DNA of 64,000 nt from assembly GCA_039720395.1 (NCBI GenBank), contig CM077827.1, forward strand, positions 8,905,991 through 8,969,990, written 5' to 3'. The stretch's first letter is position 1. Every line of letters begins with the position of its first letter. Below are positions 33,900-46,207 of this stretch, piece after piece. The DNA comes from Liquidambar formosana. Taxonomy: Eukaryota; Streptophyta; Magnoliopsida; Saxifragales; Altingiaceae. The notes under the pieces are model-generated. The model ran no database searches, was not told where the DNA came from, and saw only the letters and a program-made list of their open reading frames with translations. The position numbers and the translations under genes were made by a program.

Positions 33900-34929
33900 T
33901 TATTAATTTTCATAGATATTTTATTATTTAAATATTATTCATGCACAACGCATGTGCACCCATATTTAGTTGCTCTAAAAGTGTGGAAAATAGTCAAAGA
34001 AATTTGCATTTGGATTAAACCCTTAAATCAAATTGGGATAAAATTAAGCCAGGGAGACTGAGAGTAGGATTAGCATGGGTCAAGGATTGGATCCCCTCCA
34101 ATTGTACCCAAAAAAAGAAAAAAAAAAAGAAGAAATGAGATAAAATTAGTTGTAAATAACTAAATATAGAATTCAAAAAATTTGATTGTTTTAAGTACTT
34201 CAATCAATTCAACTAAAACTTGACTGCCAATGCCCATGTGATTTAGTGACACTTTCCTATGGATGAGGTTCTTGGTATGAGTCTTTGGAATAGTAAAATG
34301 ATGTTTCTCCTAATATTTTTTATTTTTTTTTATTTTTCTGGTCAGCACTCAGCACCGTCCCTACTTTGAAGTTCGAAGCCACACCACTCCTAATCGTCTA
34401 CTACATCTATTGGAGGAGTGTAGGACTAAAAATAAAAATTAATAATACCACGTATGTGCTATGACTCTTACCATATCAAAAATGAGATATCATCAATTCA
34501 TCATCATCTCCAATATGCCTAATCCCTCGGTACATCATTGGACTTTGGTTTGGCACTAGGGTCTACGGGATTTCCAGAAAATCTAGGGCTTTCAAACCAC
34601 TTATTAGCAAATCCGTGGGATTAGGGATGCTACGTCACTTCTTTTGTGTTGAGTGTTGACAATTTTATTCTAAAAATACTTCAATTAATATATTACAATT
34701 TAAAAATTAAAAATAATAATCACTTTTACTTTTAATATACGGGTTAAACCTCCTGAAATTATATATAAAAAATCCTTCTAAAGTTCTAAATTTTTTTCTT
34801 TATTATTATTGTTATGTCAAAGTTAAATCCCAATCCTTTTTCTTTTTTTAAGCCTAATTTTCATTATAAATCGAATGAGGCCCATCCAAATCACAGCCCA
34901 CAGAAAATCCAGTTTCACACCTAATTTTA

Positions 34930-34973
<44 letters not shown>
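33334..34973. other. non-coding, AT-rich
   Basis: Holds TA repeats (about 33868-33895; a TA palindrome near 33515), a CT/TA repeat (34930-34973) and many A/T runs. The 62-codon minus ORF at 34015-34203 contains a poly-Phe run from an A tract and is rejected. Confidence 0.45.
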
Positions 34974-35143
34974 GGATGATGATCAGGTAAGTACGTGTTG
35001 ATATGACTTATATCAACACTCCCGTATTGGGAATTGTACCTTGTGCATTAATAGGATATAAGATACATTAGACCAATATAAGAAGTATAACCCCCAATAC
35101 ATGGTGCTGATATAACTTATATCAACACTTGCTGATGGGAATT
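34974..35143 (+). mobile_element. TA-microsatellite MITE, copy 5
   Basis: Begins GGATGATGATCAGGTAAG directly after a CT/TA microsatellite and ends CACTTGCTGATGGGAA. Contains two TATAACTTATATCAACAC blocks and the GACCAAT core. It lies about 175 bp downstream of the stop codon of the minus-strand gene at 35.3 kb. Confidence 0.75.
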
Positions 35144-35316
35144 TCCCACTGCATTTATATTTATTACTCCATATAATTTTGGATAAATATGTATAATTTT
35201 TTATACATCAAATTCCTGTATATACATTGATAAATGATAAGTATTGAAGAGTACTGAATTTTTTTATCTTCAATCTACACTTCATATTCAACCACAGCGA
35301 AAACAAACCCAGATTC

Positions 35317-35706
35317 TCAACTACACTCAACAATCTGCCTCGGAACCACCACCGCTGTCGTCGGCGGCGGCGACGCCGGCAATCTCGCCGAGAAGCTCCT
35401 CAGCGGGAACTCGTCGACTCCAGTGTCGTCATAGCCCTCGTCGAAGTTAAGAGCGTAACTCAACGGGTCGTACCTGAACTCCGCCGAGGGCCGCCGGCTC
35501 TTGCCGATCCGTGAGATCAGATTCCGGCACTTCTCCCTGATCTCCGGCAACTCGCGAGCCGTCGACTTTAGCCACGTGGACGACGATCTGATCAATCGGG
35601 GCTTCGAGAAGGTCTCTAGCGTTTCGTGACGGCTGGGACAGCATGAGAAGCATATAGTTGATTTGAGCTTGTGTCTCAGAGATGAAGATTCACGTTCATC
35701 TTCCAT
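35317..35706 (-). CDS. small plant protein with YDP-SYALNFD and FSAR motifs (paralogue 2)
   Basis: 129 residues, single exon, GC-rich against AT-rich flanks. The signature YDPLSYALNFDEG (79-91) and FSARLP (105-110) matches the gene at 24.6 kb (QYDPRSYALNFDDG, FSARF). The N-terminus has a Cys-rich stretch (TICFSCCPS, 17-25) where paralogue 1 has its Cys/Trp segment, then a basic Ser-rich region and an Arg-rich stretch (RNLISRIGKSRR) before the signature. The C-terminus is Pro-rich. No membrane segment. The start has a good leader, with a TATAAATA box about 110 bp upstream and short GA/CT runs between. The family is plant-specific and I do not know its biochemical role. Confidence 0.85.
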   Translation of the reverse strand: MEDERESSSLRHKLKSTICFSCCPSRHETLETFSKPRLIRSSSTWLKSTARELPEIREKCRNLISRIGKSRRPSAEFRYDPLSYALNFDEGYDDTGVDEFPLRSFSARLPASPPPTTAVVVPRQIVECS

Positions 35707-35814
35707 AGACAGAACTTGAAAGTTTATATAGAGAGAGAGTATGTGTATGTGTGTGTGTTTTTCTAGAGAGAGAAAGTGAGGAGGATGGAGGAAGGAGAAA
35801 TGAGATGGTGTGTG

Positions 35815-35822
35815 TATTTATA
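35815..35822 (-). promoter_or_regulatory. TATA box of the 35.3-kb gene
   Basis: TATAAATA on the minus strand, 109 bp upstream of the ATG. The downstream leader contains CT-rich runs (GAGAGAGA on plus at about 35731 and 35766). Confidence 0.6.
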
Positions 35823-37930
35823 GGTTGGTAGGGAAAAGTGGGGACCAATTGAAAAAGGAAAAAACGGATGGATAAGGACGGAATTGCTTCTGAACGCCAC
35901 TGGAAAAAGCGGAGAAACCGTGGGACGTGCTGAATCCGCGTTAGAGGACAGACGGTGAGGCAGTTTGGGCGTTTTCCCCATTTTATGGAATATATATAAA
36001 TTTTAAAGAATCAAATGCTTGAATTTTTTATTTTTTTTCACAACCAATAGAAAATTTTTTTTATTTGTTTTTATTTTTATTTTTACAACACATAGAATTT
36101 ACCCATTCTATTAACCCTAATATCAACAAATAAGTAATAATATTTTTTCATAATCTTGAATCCAAAATACTCCCTTAATAAGTGACGAGAATGCCATTAA
36201 ATTATCATGACATGCTTGAATTTTTTGCTTGTTCTTTTTCTTTTCTATCTTCTCATTTGATTGGTTTAGTGTTGCAAGAAAAATTAAATTGGTATAGACT
36301 ATAGAAGTATAGATTAGGAAAATACATTTCTGTTTAAGGATAAAATTAAAACCAAATAGAAGTAATTTCAAAACCAAACAATATTATAAAAAATCCAAAC
36401 CGAATCAAAGTATTCATGCAGATTATTTAAAACAACTAATCTACTCGAGCTCAATTTAAGATTAACTTAATAAGAGACTACTCATTCTTAAACTAAACAA
36501 ATCAAACTCAAACCTTACTTTTAAGTTCATTAATTTAATGAGTCAAGTTTGTGTACTCGGATTGACTTGACTTATTTACAATCTTATAATTTACCGTCAA
36601 TTTCATAAGCGGTGCACTAACAAAGTGATTTACCATCAAGCCTCACTTTAGGGCTTATTTTAGTTGATTTTGAAGGCAAGGTACTAAAGTGAATCTAACT
36701 TAAGATCTAAGATAATTTTTAATAATTTGCCCCGAAATTTAAGACGCGGAGGCCCTATCATCTTTTAAATCAAGACAAAATAAAATGAAACAGAGGTCCT
36801 GTGATGCCCGTGGCCTGTTCTGGTATTGTAAAGCTTATCACACGAGATTGTCTCGTGTGGTGGTTTAGAGAGAAAGAGACCGGTTTTCTTTATTAAGTCA
36901 AATTATGAGCTGTATAGTCTCTCATTCTCACCTCCATCCTAAAAAGCAAGTGGATTACGTTTCTCCATGTCAAAAGAAAATTTTTAAAAAACCAAAGCAA
37001 AATTAATATATCTACAAGCATCATCAACCACGAGGCAAAAATGAGATGAAACTATTTTTACTTGATGTGTTAAAAGTAAATGTCTTAATGGGTGATGCAT
37101 TTGGTGAGCTAAATATAACTTGAAGCAAATCTTGAGTTATATTTTAAAGTTGTTTGGTTCCCAAAAATGATAATAAACCACGCTTTTATTTTGTAGCTCA
37201 CCATAAAAAATTGACTTGCCTATCAAGATTCGTCTTTCTTCTTGGGGTATTACCATTTTTTCCAGATGCATGCTGTGCCATCTTCAAATTGAAAGTAAAG
37301 GCCATCTCAATTTTTAATGTCCCTTCACAGTCACAGTTTTAGGGAGAATTACTCATATTTGTTATGTTAATTGGCCCCTCATTTCTGGTTAAATGAACTC
37401 TAATGGGCGGTTCATAATTCAGAAGGAAATTCCTTTTGCTCTATTGTGAAAAAACTTGCTTAGGCAGCTACTATCTACGACATTTTGAGGGAAAGAAATA
37501 GTCGCGTCCATGGCAACAATCACTCTTGTACTAATGTAATTTTTTGTAATATTGTCAAAGAAGTTAGGTATAGATTGTCAAATTCTAAAAGACCAATTGA
37601 TAATCCTAAGATTATTTTTTGTGCCAGTTATGGTTTTAGTTTTGCCCCACCTCAATTGTAATTTCTTGGTGCTTTACCAAGATTGTTTTCTTTTCCTTTT
37701 CTTTTAATGATATTCTTACTTACCCAGAAAAAAAAAAATCAAAAGAAAAAAAAAAATCAAAATCAAAATCTTGAGTTATATTTTTCTCAAGAAATGGTTC
37801 ACAAGAAATTGTGCTACATTATTCTCTAAAATATAGTTGGAAGTAGAGTCAAAGGTGGGTGAGACAAAAAAAAAAAAAAAAATGACTTGCATGTATTGGA
37901 GTAGTAACTTTTTTCATGTGATGCATTTTT
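35823..37930. other. non-coding
   Basis: Upstream of the minus-strand gene, then AT-rich DNA with A-runs. A piece at about 36420-36590 (CTCGAGCTCAA ... GGATTGACTTGACTTATTTAC) resembles hAT-type repeats like that at 14.7 kb, but the ends are not clear. No gene supported. Confidence 0.45.
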
Positions 37931-38250
37931 TGTAGTACCCCGAAATCCCAGATCGCCTGACTAGAAAAAGTGATTGCGCTATATATGTAAACTTTACTCC
38001 CTAACTAGTATGACGCGTTTTAAAGTTGTGAGGGGTAACACAAAGCGAACAATATCATGTTAGTGGTGGGTCTGAGGCATTACAATTGGTATTAGAGTTG
38101 GACCAGCCTTGTGGTGTGTGGGCCACGCTGGGACCATACTAATGCACCCTTAGTGCATCCTACTCGGTAGACTAGTATGAAGCGTTTTAAAACCGTGAGG
38201 ATAACCTAAAGCGGACAATGTCATGCTAGTAGTAGAGGCAAGGTGTTACA
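37931..38250 (+). mobile_element. TRIM-like miniature LTR element
   Basis: LTR 1 (37931-38084) runs TGTAGTACCCCG to GGCATTACA. It is followed by TTGGTATTAGAGTTGG, a one-base variant of the plant initiator-Met PBS TGGTATCAGAG. About 80 bp later comes a second, 5'-truncated LTR (about 38165-38250) sharing AGTATGAMGCGTTTTAAA and AAGCGRACAATRTCATG and ending GTGTTACA. There is no coding capacity. Short LTRs with a Met PBS and tiny interior define TRIMs. Confidence 0.65.
38087..38097 (+). promoter_or_regulatory. primer-binding site of the TRIM-like element
   Basis: TGGTATTAGAG two bases after the LTR 1 end; complementary to the 3' end of plant initiator tRNA-Met except one position. Confidence 0.65.
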
Positions 38251-39478
38251 ATTTTATTATAGTAATGCATTTTTACACCGTAACGATACAAAAAATGCAT
38301 ATAGCTCACCTAAATGTTTCATATGGTTGGAGATGCTTTGACAAAAGAATACTGCTAAACTACACCAAATTAATAAATTTATTGTATTCATCCATATCTG
38401 ATGTGAATTTTGTACTCCTTTCATCCCACAAAGACATGCAATTCATTTTTATATTATTTTTGTCTTTTTTTTTTTAAAACAAAATATTTGTCTAATTTGA
38501 AAAATCAAATCATAAATTTTTTGAACTTTCTTAGAGCATCTCCAATAGAGATGTTAATTTTATTTTATTTATTTATTTATTTTTTTATGTCAAATACAAA
38601 ATGAAAGCCTCTGTGACAATTTGAAGGTTTACATTGATCACTCCATCCGATATACCAAATTCGAAAGTTTGCTCAAAACAAATCATTCCACCCAATATGT
38701 CAAATACATAATTAAAGCAATCAAATCTTAAAATGGTTAAATTTGAAATAAAATAATCAAAACAATATAAAGGCATATGACATTGACGGATGTCATATTA
38801 GCAATGGCAATTTGATTGGAGATAAATTTTAAACTTGACATGTCTTTTATAGTTATTTTTTGTGCTGACTGTGGAATTTGACATCTCATTTGAATATGAT
38901 CCTGTACTACTCTTTGTTATTTTAAGAATTATTTTCAACATAACCAAATCCCAAGAGAAAGATAATAAGCTATTGGAAAGAAAAAATTTAATTCATGACA
39001 ACTTAATGCATTGATGGTTTTTTCTTAATATGGGCGTTTTGTCAAAGATGATCTATCTACCGTCTTTATTATTGTTATTTTTACGTTAAACAAAAAAATT
39101 TATAAATGCTGAATTTATTATTGCTACATCAGCTTGTAAGATGAATGTTTGAATACATCCACCGTCTTTATTTATTTCCCTCCAAAATCTTGTTTTACCG
39201 CATGCCTCTACTTGAATAGAAATACTGGAGGCAATGCCAGATCATTTATTGGAAAATCTTGCAAGGCAATGACTCATGAATGAAATGTAGCGTATGCGAG
39301 GAACAATGCTTAAGGGCTAAGGGCCACTATTGGCTATGAAGTATGGACAACATTTGTCTAAGCATGTTATTGAACGATTTATGAAAGGTATGGAGGGTCG
39401 GAATTTTGCATTTTACGTAATTGAGTTCTTTGACAAGTTATTCAACAAAAAAAATGAAAAAAAAGATGACCCTTTATC
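38251..39478. other. non-coding, AT-rich
   Basis: No gene or repeat recognised. The ORF at 39330-39575 crosses the start of the segmental duplication and has no family signature. Confidence 0.4.
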
Positions 39479-39790
39479 AGTACAATGGCTTTGGCTCCTA
39501 ATTGTTCCTACCATTTGTGGTCACAGGTTCATTTTCCACTGGAGTCATGATTCTCTGGGCTTGAGTCTGGTTTAGTGAGACTGAGTGTAGAGTGCATACC
39601 AAAATTGATTTGGCTCCAATCATTTGACTTCAAATGAGAGAAAAACTACTCTCAGTTTGAACCAGTCATGTCTCGGCTGGTCGCATGAACTTGATGCCAA
39701 TGATAGAAAGTAACTATCTATAAAGGAAAATGTGTTTTGTTTAATATTTATTTATTTATTTAAAGTTTTGGGGTTCAGCTTCTAATTTTC

Positions 39791-41186
39791 ACATTTGGAT
39801 TCAGTGCTGAGGGGTGTTTTCTCGGCACCGTACTGAGGTGCCAAGGAATGCAACACGTGAAAAAAATTTCACCTGATAAAACGACCCCATTCAAATGTGT
39901 TTAGTCTCCCAAACACACTGTTAATGGCACATCTCATCGTTAACCCAAAATCGCCCAAAAACGCTGTGTTTTGCCCTCTGCCATCTCCCTGCCATTCTTG
40001 AAACCCAAAAAAACCCACCGCACCTGTTTCAGCCCCCTCCAAAACCCCAACTTCGGCTCCCTCTCCGATGAAACCATCCTTGCCGCACCGCCTCCCCCAC
40101 CATCTCCTAATGCCGCCCCCTTCACATCAACACACCAAAACCATGGAGGTAGTAGATCTCAAAAAACAACAACCAAAAAAAAAGGGAAAAAAAAAAAAAT
40201 CAGAGAAGGAGAAAGGAAGAAGTAGCAGCAACGGGCTAGAACCCACCACTGGCGAGGTGTTGACGTCCCACCGCCTCCCCCCACCAACACTCGCCGGCAC
40301 TGCCTCCTTCAAGATCAAGACCCCTAAATTGTTATAAAAAATAAAAATAAAAATAAACAGAACAAGAGAACTCATGACGATAGTGAACCGATGTCGATAA
40401 ACTTCAACCCCCCACCGATTGCCAACAACCATGTTTCTTGAAGCAGATCTGAATCCCACCGATTCCTTCAACCAGAGTCACCGGCGGCAAGGGAGGTGAC
40501 GATAGTGAACCAATGGCTCGTGGAAACCGGCGATGGCAGGTGGAACTAGGTTTAACGGTGAGGGTTCAATTTGCGAACCAGATCTGGCTTTCTGGTTGCA
40601 ACTTGCGAACCTAGATCTGGCTCGATGGTCGACGGTGTGGATTCGACGGTGATGGTGCAATTTGCACTTCACGATGACTTAATGCTGGTGTGTCGACGAT
40701 TGTGGTCGACGCAATGTCTCATTGGTGAGGGTCTAGCGGGGTTATGGCTGACGACTTGAGAGAGGGATGGAATGGTGGCTTCGACTTTGTGCAAGCAGGG
40801 CCACGACGAGGTTGAACAAGTAACACCACGGCGGGGTAGATCCGACTGGGCGCGGTTAAAATTCGGGGATGCGATGAAGGAGGGAAATGGATTAATTGCC
40901 CATGGGTTTGCAACGATGCCAGCGATAAGATGACCAATCCCAGGCGAGAATGGCAGGTGAAATCGCAGATCTCTTTTGGGTTATACTGGTAAAATGCAGC
41001 GTTTTCCATATAACGGAGAGCACTGCCGTTAAGGTTGTGTTTGAGAGTTAAAAAGTAGATGCCTGGGGTCGTTTTATCAAATGGAGTTGTTTTAGCCGTC
41101 ACATGAGGCGCTCCACCACGTGTCGTAATCTGGAGGCATTCAGCATGGTGCCAAGAAAACACTCCCTCGGCGCTGAATCCGAAAGC
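39791..41186. mobile_element. Mutator-like element with GC-rich, gene-like interior
   Basis: Flanked by CTAATTTTC / TTAATTTTC (9 bp, one mismatch). The ends match as inverted repeats: GGATTCAGTGCTGAGGGGTG against GGATTCAGCGCCGAGGGAGTG, continuing through GATAAAACGACCCCA and AAAACGCTGYRTTTT for roughly 200 bp. The interior (about 39,960-40,960) is much GC-richer than the surroundings, with open but mutually overlapping frames on both strands (39971-40225 plus; 40127-40471 minus; 40719-41162 minus). No transposase is visible. This is the profile of a Pack-MULE or a non-autonomous MULE. Confidence 0.75.
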
Positions 41187-42296
41187 TTAATTTTCTCTTT
41201 GGTCAACTATTGGTCTGACTTATTCTAAGCATTAATCGATGTAGAGTAGATGATAGCTTTACCTATGTTCAATTGATTAATTGTGTCACACATCTCAATA
41301 CTCTTGTTGGCAAAAGCGGAGGGTGTGCGAATACTTAGATTGCAAAAGTCAAATACGTGGTTCACCAAATAAATTCACCAATATTCTTTATTGGCTGGTT
41401 CAGGTCATAGTAACAAATTGGAAATTAATGAAAACATTGATTACCCTTTTGTTTTATATTAAAAGAAAGATTTTGTAATACCCCATAAACTAATTCAATA
41501 CGGGTCCATTTGGGTCCCCAAATGGAAATTAAGCAATTCAATGTTTTTTACATAGTACTGAAGGTATAAATCCATCACCTTAAATTGAAAATTTTAAAAA
41601 AATGATGGTTATCAATTTATCATCACAAATAAGAGTATATTTTTCAAGTTTACCCAACAAAAAAAAAGAAGAAAAAAGAGGAGTATATTTTCAAAATACT
41701 GGTATTTCATGATTTTCTAGAAATTGATCTTGTTACTTATAATATCAATTATAGTACTGGCTCCATTTTAGTCCAAACTAACTCCCGTAATACACAAACC
41801 GCTCGCAAGGCCATACATTCAACAGTGAGAAAGCAGAGACTCAAACTTGGGACTTCTAACTCTTGAATTGAGATCCTTTATCTTTTACGCTACCCCTATC
41901 ATATTGATAAATTTGTATCTTCAATATTATAAAATATATTCAATTATTTAATTTTGTTTTGAATACTCAAAGGATCTTAAATTTATTCAAATATACCTAG
42001 CAATACTCATTTAAAAGTTCAGTTTCTAGGTGTTTGAGGTGCAGCTAGGCACTTCAATAAATTGCTCGAGCACAGAGTTGCAAGTTTCTATAGTTAGGCC
42101 CCTGGCCAAATTGGTCCAAATTGAGTTTACAGCGAGGTGGCTGACTCATCATTGGGTTAGGCTACGCATAAGCTTAATTTATTTTGGAGCTTGAACCTAA
42201 GTTTGGGCTGGTCTTGGCCTGAAAAGATGACCACAAAATCACTACTTTAAAAACTCTTCTTGTTACTCTTTGTTTCTCCTAGGGTTATATTTGTTA

Positions 42297-42693
42297 AGGT
42301 AAAATGCAAAAATCCTTCTTCTATTATTACCTATTTTGCATGATACCCCCCTTTAAAAAACAAAACCTACCAAAAAACCCCCTATATTGTGCCAGGGGGT
42401 ATGCCATTAACAGCGATGTTAAATGTCCATTATACCCTTGTAGGGAAAAATATTAAAATATTAGTATTTGACATCTTTTCAGTGTGCTAAAGGGCATTAT
42501 TGTCATAAAATTATGTTAACCTCATCACGTGCCAGTCACGTGCATTTTTCCTGTTAACTTACCTAACAGAATGTGTATGGAAGGAGCTTTTTTTCAACCC
42601 TACACAATATGGGGGGTTTTTTTGTGGGTTTTTTTTAGAAGGGGTATCCTGCAAAATGAGTAATAATAGATAGGGGTTTTCTGCATTGTACCC
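42297..42693. mobile_element. long-TIR MITE (MULE-like)
   Basis: Flanked by TATTTGTTA / TATTTATTA (9 bp, one mismatch). The two ends are inverted repeats for about 95 bp: GGTAAAATGCAAAAATCC against GGGTACAATGCAGAAAACCC, each then followed by CTATTATTACYYATTTTGCA and C-rich blocks. Copy A has an uninterrupted TATTTATTATAGG site. Confidence 0.78.
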
Positions 42694-44259
42694 TATTTAT
42701 TATAGGAATTTAGTTTTGTAATTGGTAATTAAATAAATGTCTACAAAGTATAGTTAACAAAAAAAAGGTAAATGGAACTAGTATTTGATACAAGGAAGTT
42801 CTAAAATGCTTATGCACTCAATTAATCCTTTGGGCACATGTACACCCTTGGTCCCACATACACTTAGGGCTACAACTTGCGTGGATTGAACCTGCCGAAC
42901 TCGAACCTAACTTAGTCAATGGGCATGGTTGGGCATCACTTTATAATAGATTGGGTTGAGATTTGATTGGAAAACTCCAACCAGGCTTCAATTCGTGTTG
43001 AGGTTGGGCAAATGAGTTAGGTAAATCGACTAACCCATACTCGATGTATATAATGTATAATAAATATTTTTTTATATTTTGGGGAAAAATGTAGAAAACT
43101 ACCCCTAAGTTTAGGGTAGATTTTAATTTGCTACCCCCAAATTTAAAAAGCGTCAATTAAGTACCCAAACTTTCAAATGTTTTCAATTTGGGGCCCACCG
43201 TAACCCACTTCTTTAATGGAATAATATCACATGACATGCACATGATATTGTTAGTAGACTTTTAAGACAAAATGGCCCTTTGTCCAATGAAATGACAATT
43301 TTTCCCTTTTGACCAAGTAACTACAATTGATTTGACCCCTCTCTCGTCTTCCATACCTAACAATTCTGATCTCTTTACCTAATAGTTCCCCAACTTTGGC
43401 TAACTCCATTTTTCCAGTATAAGAGAATTCTTTTCCAACTAGCCTCTTTCAAATAGGTCTTTGTTTTGTTTTGTTTTGTTTTTTTTTCATTTTCATTTTC
43501 ATTTTTCTATTCTTCTTCAATGTTAGAAAAAATTCTCTATTTTCATTTTATTTTTCTAGCCAAGTTTCGACTTCACCGACTTGCTCTTCTCTCTCCTGTC
43601 TTCCCTCTTCTTCTCTCTTTTTCTTTTTTTCCCCCCTTCGCTAACTTTCTCTCCTTCTCCTCCCTCTACGATTTTCCTTCTCCCTCCTAATCTACATTTC
43701 CTCTCTCTATTTTTATTTTTCCAGCTAATTTCCAATATCACCAGCATGCTCTTCTCTCTCCTGTCTTCCTTCTTCTTCTTCTTCTTCTTCTTCTCTCTCT
43801 CTTCTTTTTTATTTTATTATTATTATTATTATTATCTCTTTACTTACTTTCTCCCTCCCCTCCTTCCACGATCGAGCCCCTTTGATTAAACCCCCTACTC
43901 AAGTTGAAACCAATGATACCCTCAAATTGATAGCACGAAAACCCCTTTATCACCAAAGATTAAAACCTTCTAATGCCAGCGAATATCGTTGTGAGAAACC
44001 CTTAACCACCGAAGTAATCGCAGAACGCTGTCAAGAGGAACTTAAGTATCACTCTTAAGAAAAGCAACCGGGGTAAACCCTCGAATGCTACTATGAACAA
44101 CCCTTGAATTTTCACTATGCAAAAACCCTTGTGACGTCGTCGCGAAGAAACCTTTAACTCGTAAATGGTGGTGATGTCATGGAGAAGACCTCCAATAATG
44201 GAGATTCTATAGGGACAAGGGGTGGTTGCTCCAATCAGACATAAACCCTTCCCCTTCTT

Positions 44260-46048
44260 TGTTAGGATTATGCCCTAGAGCCAATTATAGAGATGATTGT
44301 GTAGGGATTAGAAACAATCATTTTATTTTATTTATGTATGTCACATTTATTATTGATCTAATAAAAGGGCTTATTCTATTATGTTTATATACATCATTTA
44401 TATTTACATAATATATCCATGGAGTTAGAATTGAGAATATGGAATTACAAAGAGCTGTAATTTTGAGACTATAAATATATCTTTGTACTAAACTCCTAAA
44501 ACATTCCTAGTTGAAGGTTCACTATGATGGACAGCAATGAACCATAGGACTAGCACTTGTTAGGTTGACTCTTTAGGAGGATAGCTAGCCTCAAGCTATT
44601 TGTGTGAAGATACTACAACCAACAAGTGGGTGCCTATTACAAGAATAGGTACACTGAATGTGACCAAAGATATGAGATTAACTGAATGGAGTTTTAACCT
44701 CCTTGTCAATTAGTTTCTCATTGTTATAGTGGTACAAGTAATCCTTAGACCTTAGACACCATAGTTGTTTTATACATGTAGCTTTAGAAGTTTAATAACA
44801 CTAAGTGCAGATCCTTATATGGGTCTGTAAGGGTGTTCATTGGCCCTACTGCTATAGGTATGAAGGTATGTGAGTGATCAACAAGGAATCCATTATTCTT
44901 AGGAAAAAGAGAGAGAATATTTCATATAGTATTCATAATACAACTCATTTAGTCCATGGCCATGGCAATATGAATATAGAAAGGAGCTTCCATAAGTTCA
45001 TCATTGAGTTGATATCTATAAATGAGTATAAAGTAATTGAACTAGGGACTTGATAGACTTCCATGTTCTATTAGTTTAATTTGAGACATTGTGTAAATGG
45101 AAGGATGTAATTGTAACCTATAAACTATAACAGAAGGGTTCTTTGTTAGATACTTATTCACCTCATTAAGGGCAACACCATGAACCATATGCTAGGTATT
45201 ATTCATGGTTAGTAGAAGCCCTAATTGATATAAGTGAGTTATAATTAATTAGGGAATTGGAAGAGGTTCCAATTAGACCCTAACTGGAAAGAGTTCCATT
45301 GTGCACACCTTATGCTATACCTACTACTTGAAGATGTGGACCTAATGGGTCACACACTGATCATGCTAAGAGAGCTTTAAAGTCTATGAGAGAAAGGGTT
45401 TTAGTGAATAAAGAATAGTTCTTTAAGGGTCTATTTTGTATTCGATATAAATATAGGAGTTATTGTGTAATTAAAAGTAATTACACAAAACCCTATTAGG
45501 GTTTCTCCTTATGGCCAGCCCTCCTTAGTGGCCATATATAAGTCACACTTATGTGTGACTTAGCATAAGTTTTCACTCTCCCTAAGCCTAGCCGTCCAAG
45601 GTGTTGGAGACTCTCTTCTCTCTCTCTCTTCTCTTCTACACCTCTAGCAATAACAAGGAAAGGACTTGAAGCTCTAGTTAGGTGTGGATACCGTTGGAGG
45701 CAATACACTTGGATTGCTACTATGCTGTTGTTCGGATTCGAAGCTTGGAGCAAAAAGGAGAAGACAATTAAAATGTAAGTGTTTTAACCCTCTTTGTAGT
45801 TAGGGTTTTGTTTTTGGTATTATGTATAGTTAGATTCATGGGCTGTGGAATCGTAGGAAAAATTTTTGTATTCTGCACTTAGATTTTTCTCCTCTTCCTC
45901 TAGTGTAACCCCAGCCAAATCTAGGTATCTTGAAACCTTACCTACTACTATGTGAATGTGACCTACGGGATAGGTTTTGATCACCACCAAACCCATGCAA
46001 TGCTTATGGGGCTGGAGCCCTCACCACTTTCGTATATGAACTTACCAA
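44260..46048 (+). mobile_element. LTR-like segment, plus orientation
   Basis: Begins TGTTAGGATTATGCCC and matches, in reverse, the LTR at 46208-47879. It has a TATAAATA box at 45446-45453. The LTR homology runs to about 45,915 (TCTAGTGTAACCCCA). About 130 bp more up to TTACCAACA may be internal sequence. No matching target duplication was found, so the right border is uncertain. Confidence 0.6.
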
Positions 46049-46207
46049 CAAAAAAAAAAAAAGAAAAGGAGGTGGAACGATGATAGTGGAAAAAGAGGGG
46101 AGTCAACGATGGATGGAGCATGGGTTTGGTGGAAGAAGAAGGGAGTCAGAGGAATGGAAGAGCATTAACAGAAATAAATAAATAACCAAAACGACACCGT
46201 TCGCAAT

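Noticed and set aside
40127..40471. Hydrophobic 114-codon minus ORF
   Set aside because: Within the Mutator-like element interior, overlapped by frames on the other strand; kept as part of the element only.
43466..43889. Ser/Phe/Leu-rich ORFs on the plus strand
   Set aside because: Produced by TTC/TCT pyrimidine repeats inside the TIR element.
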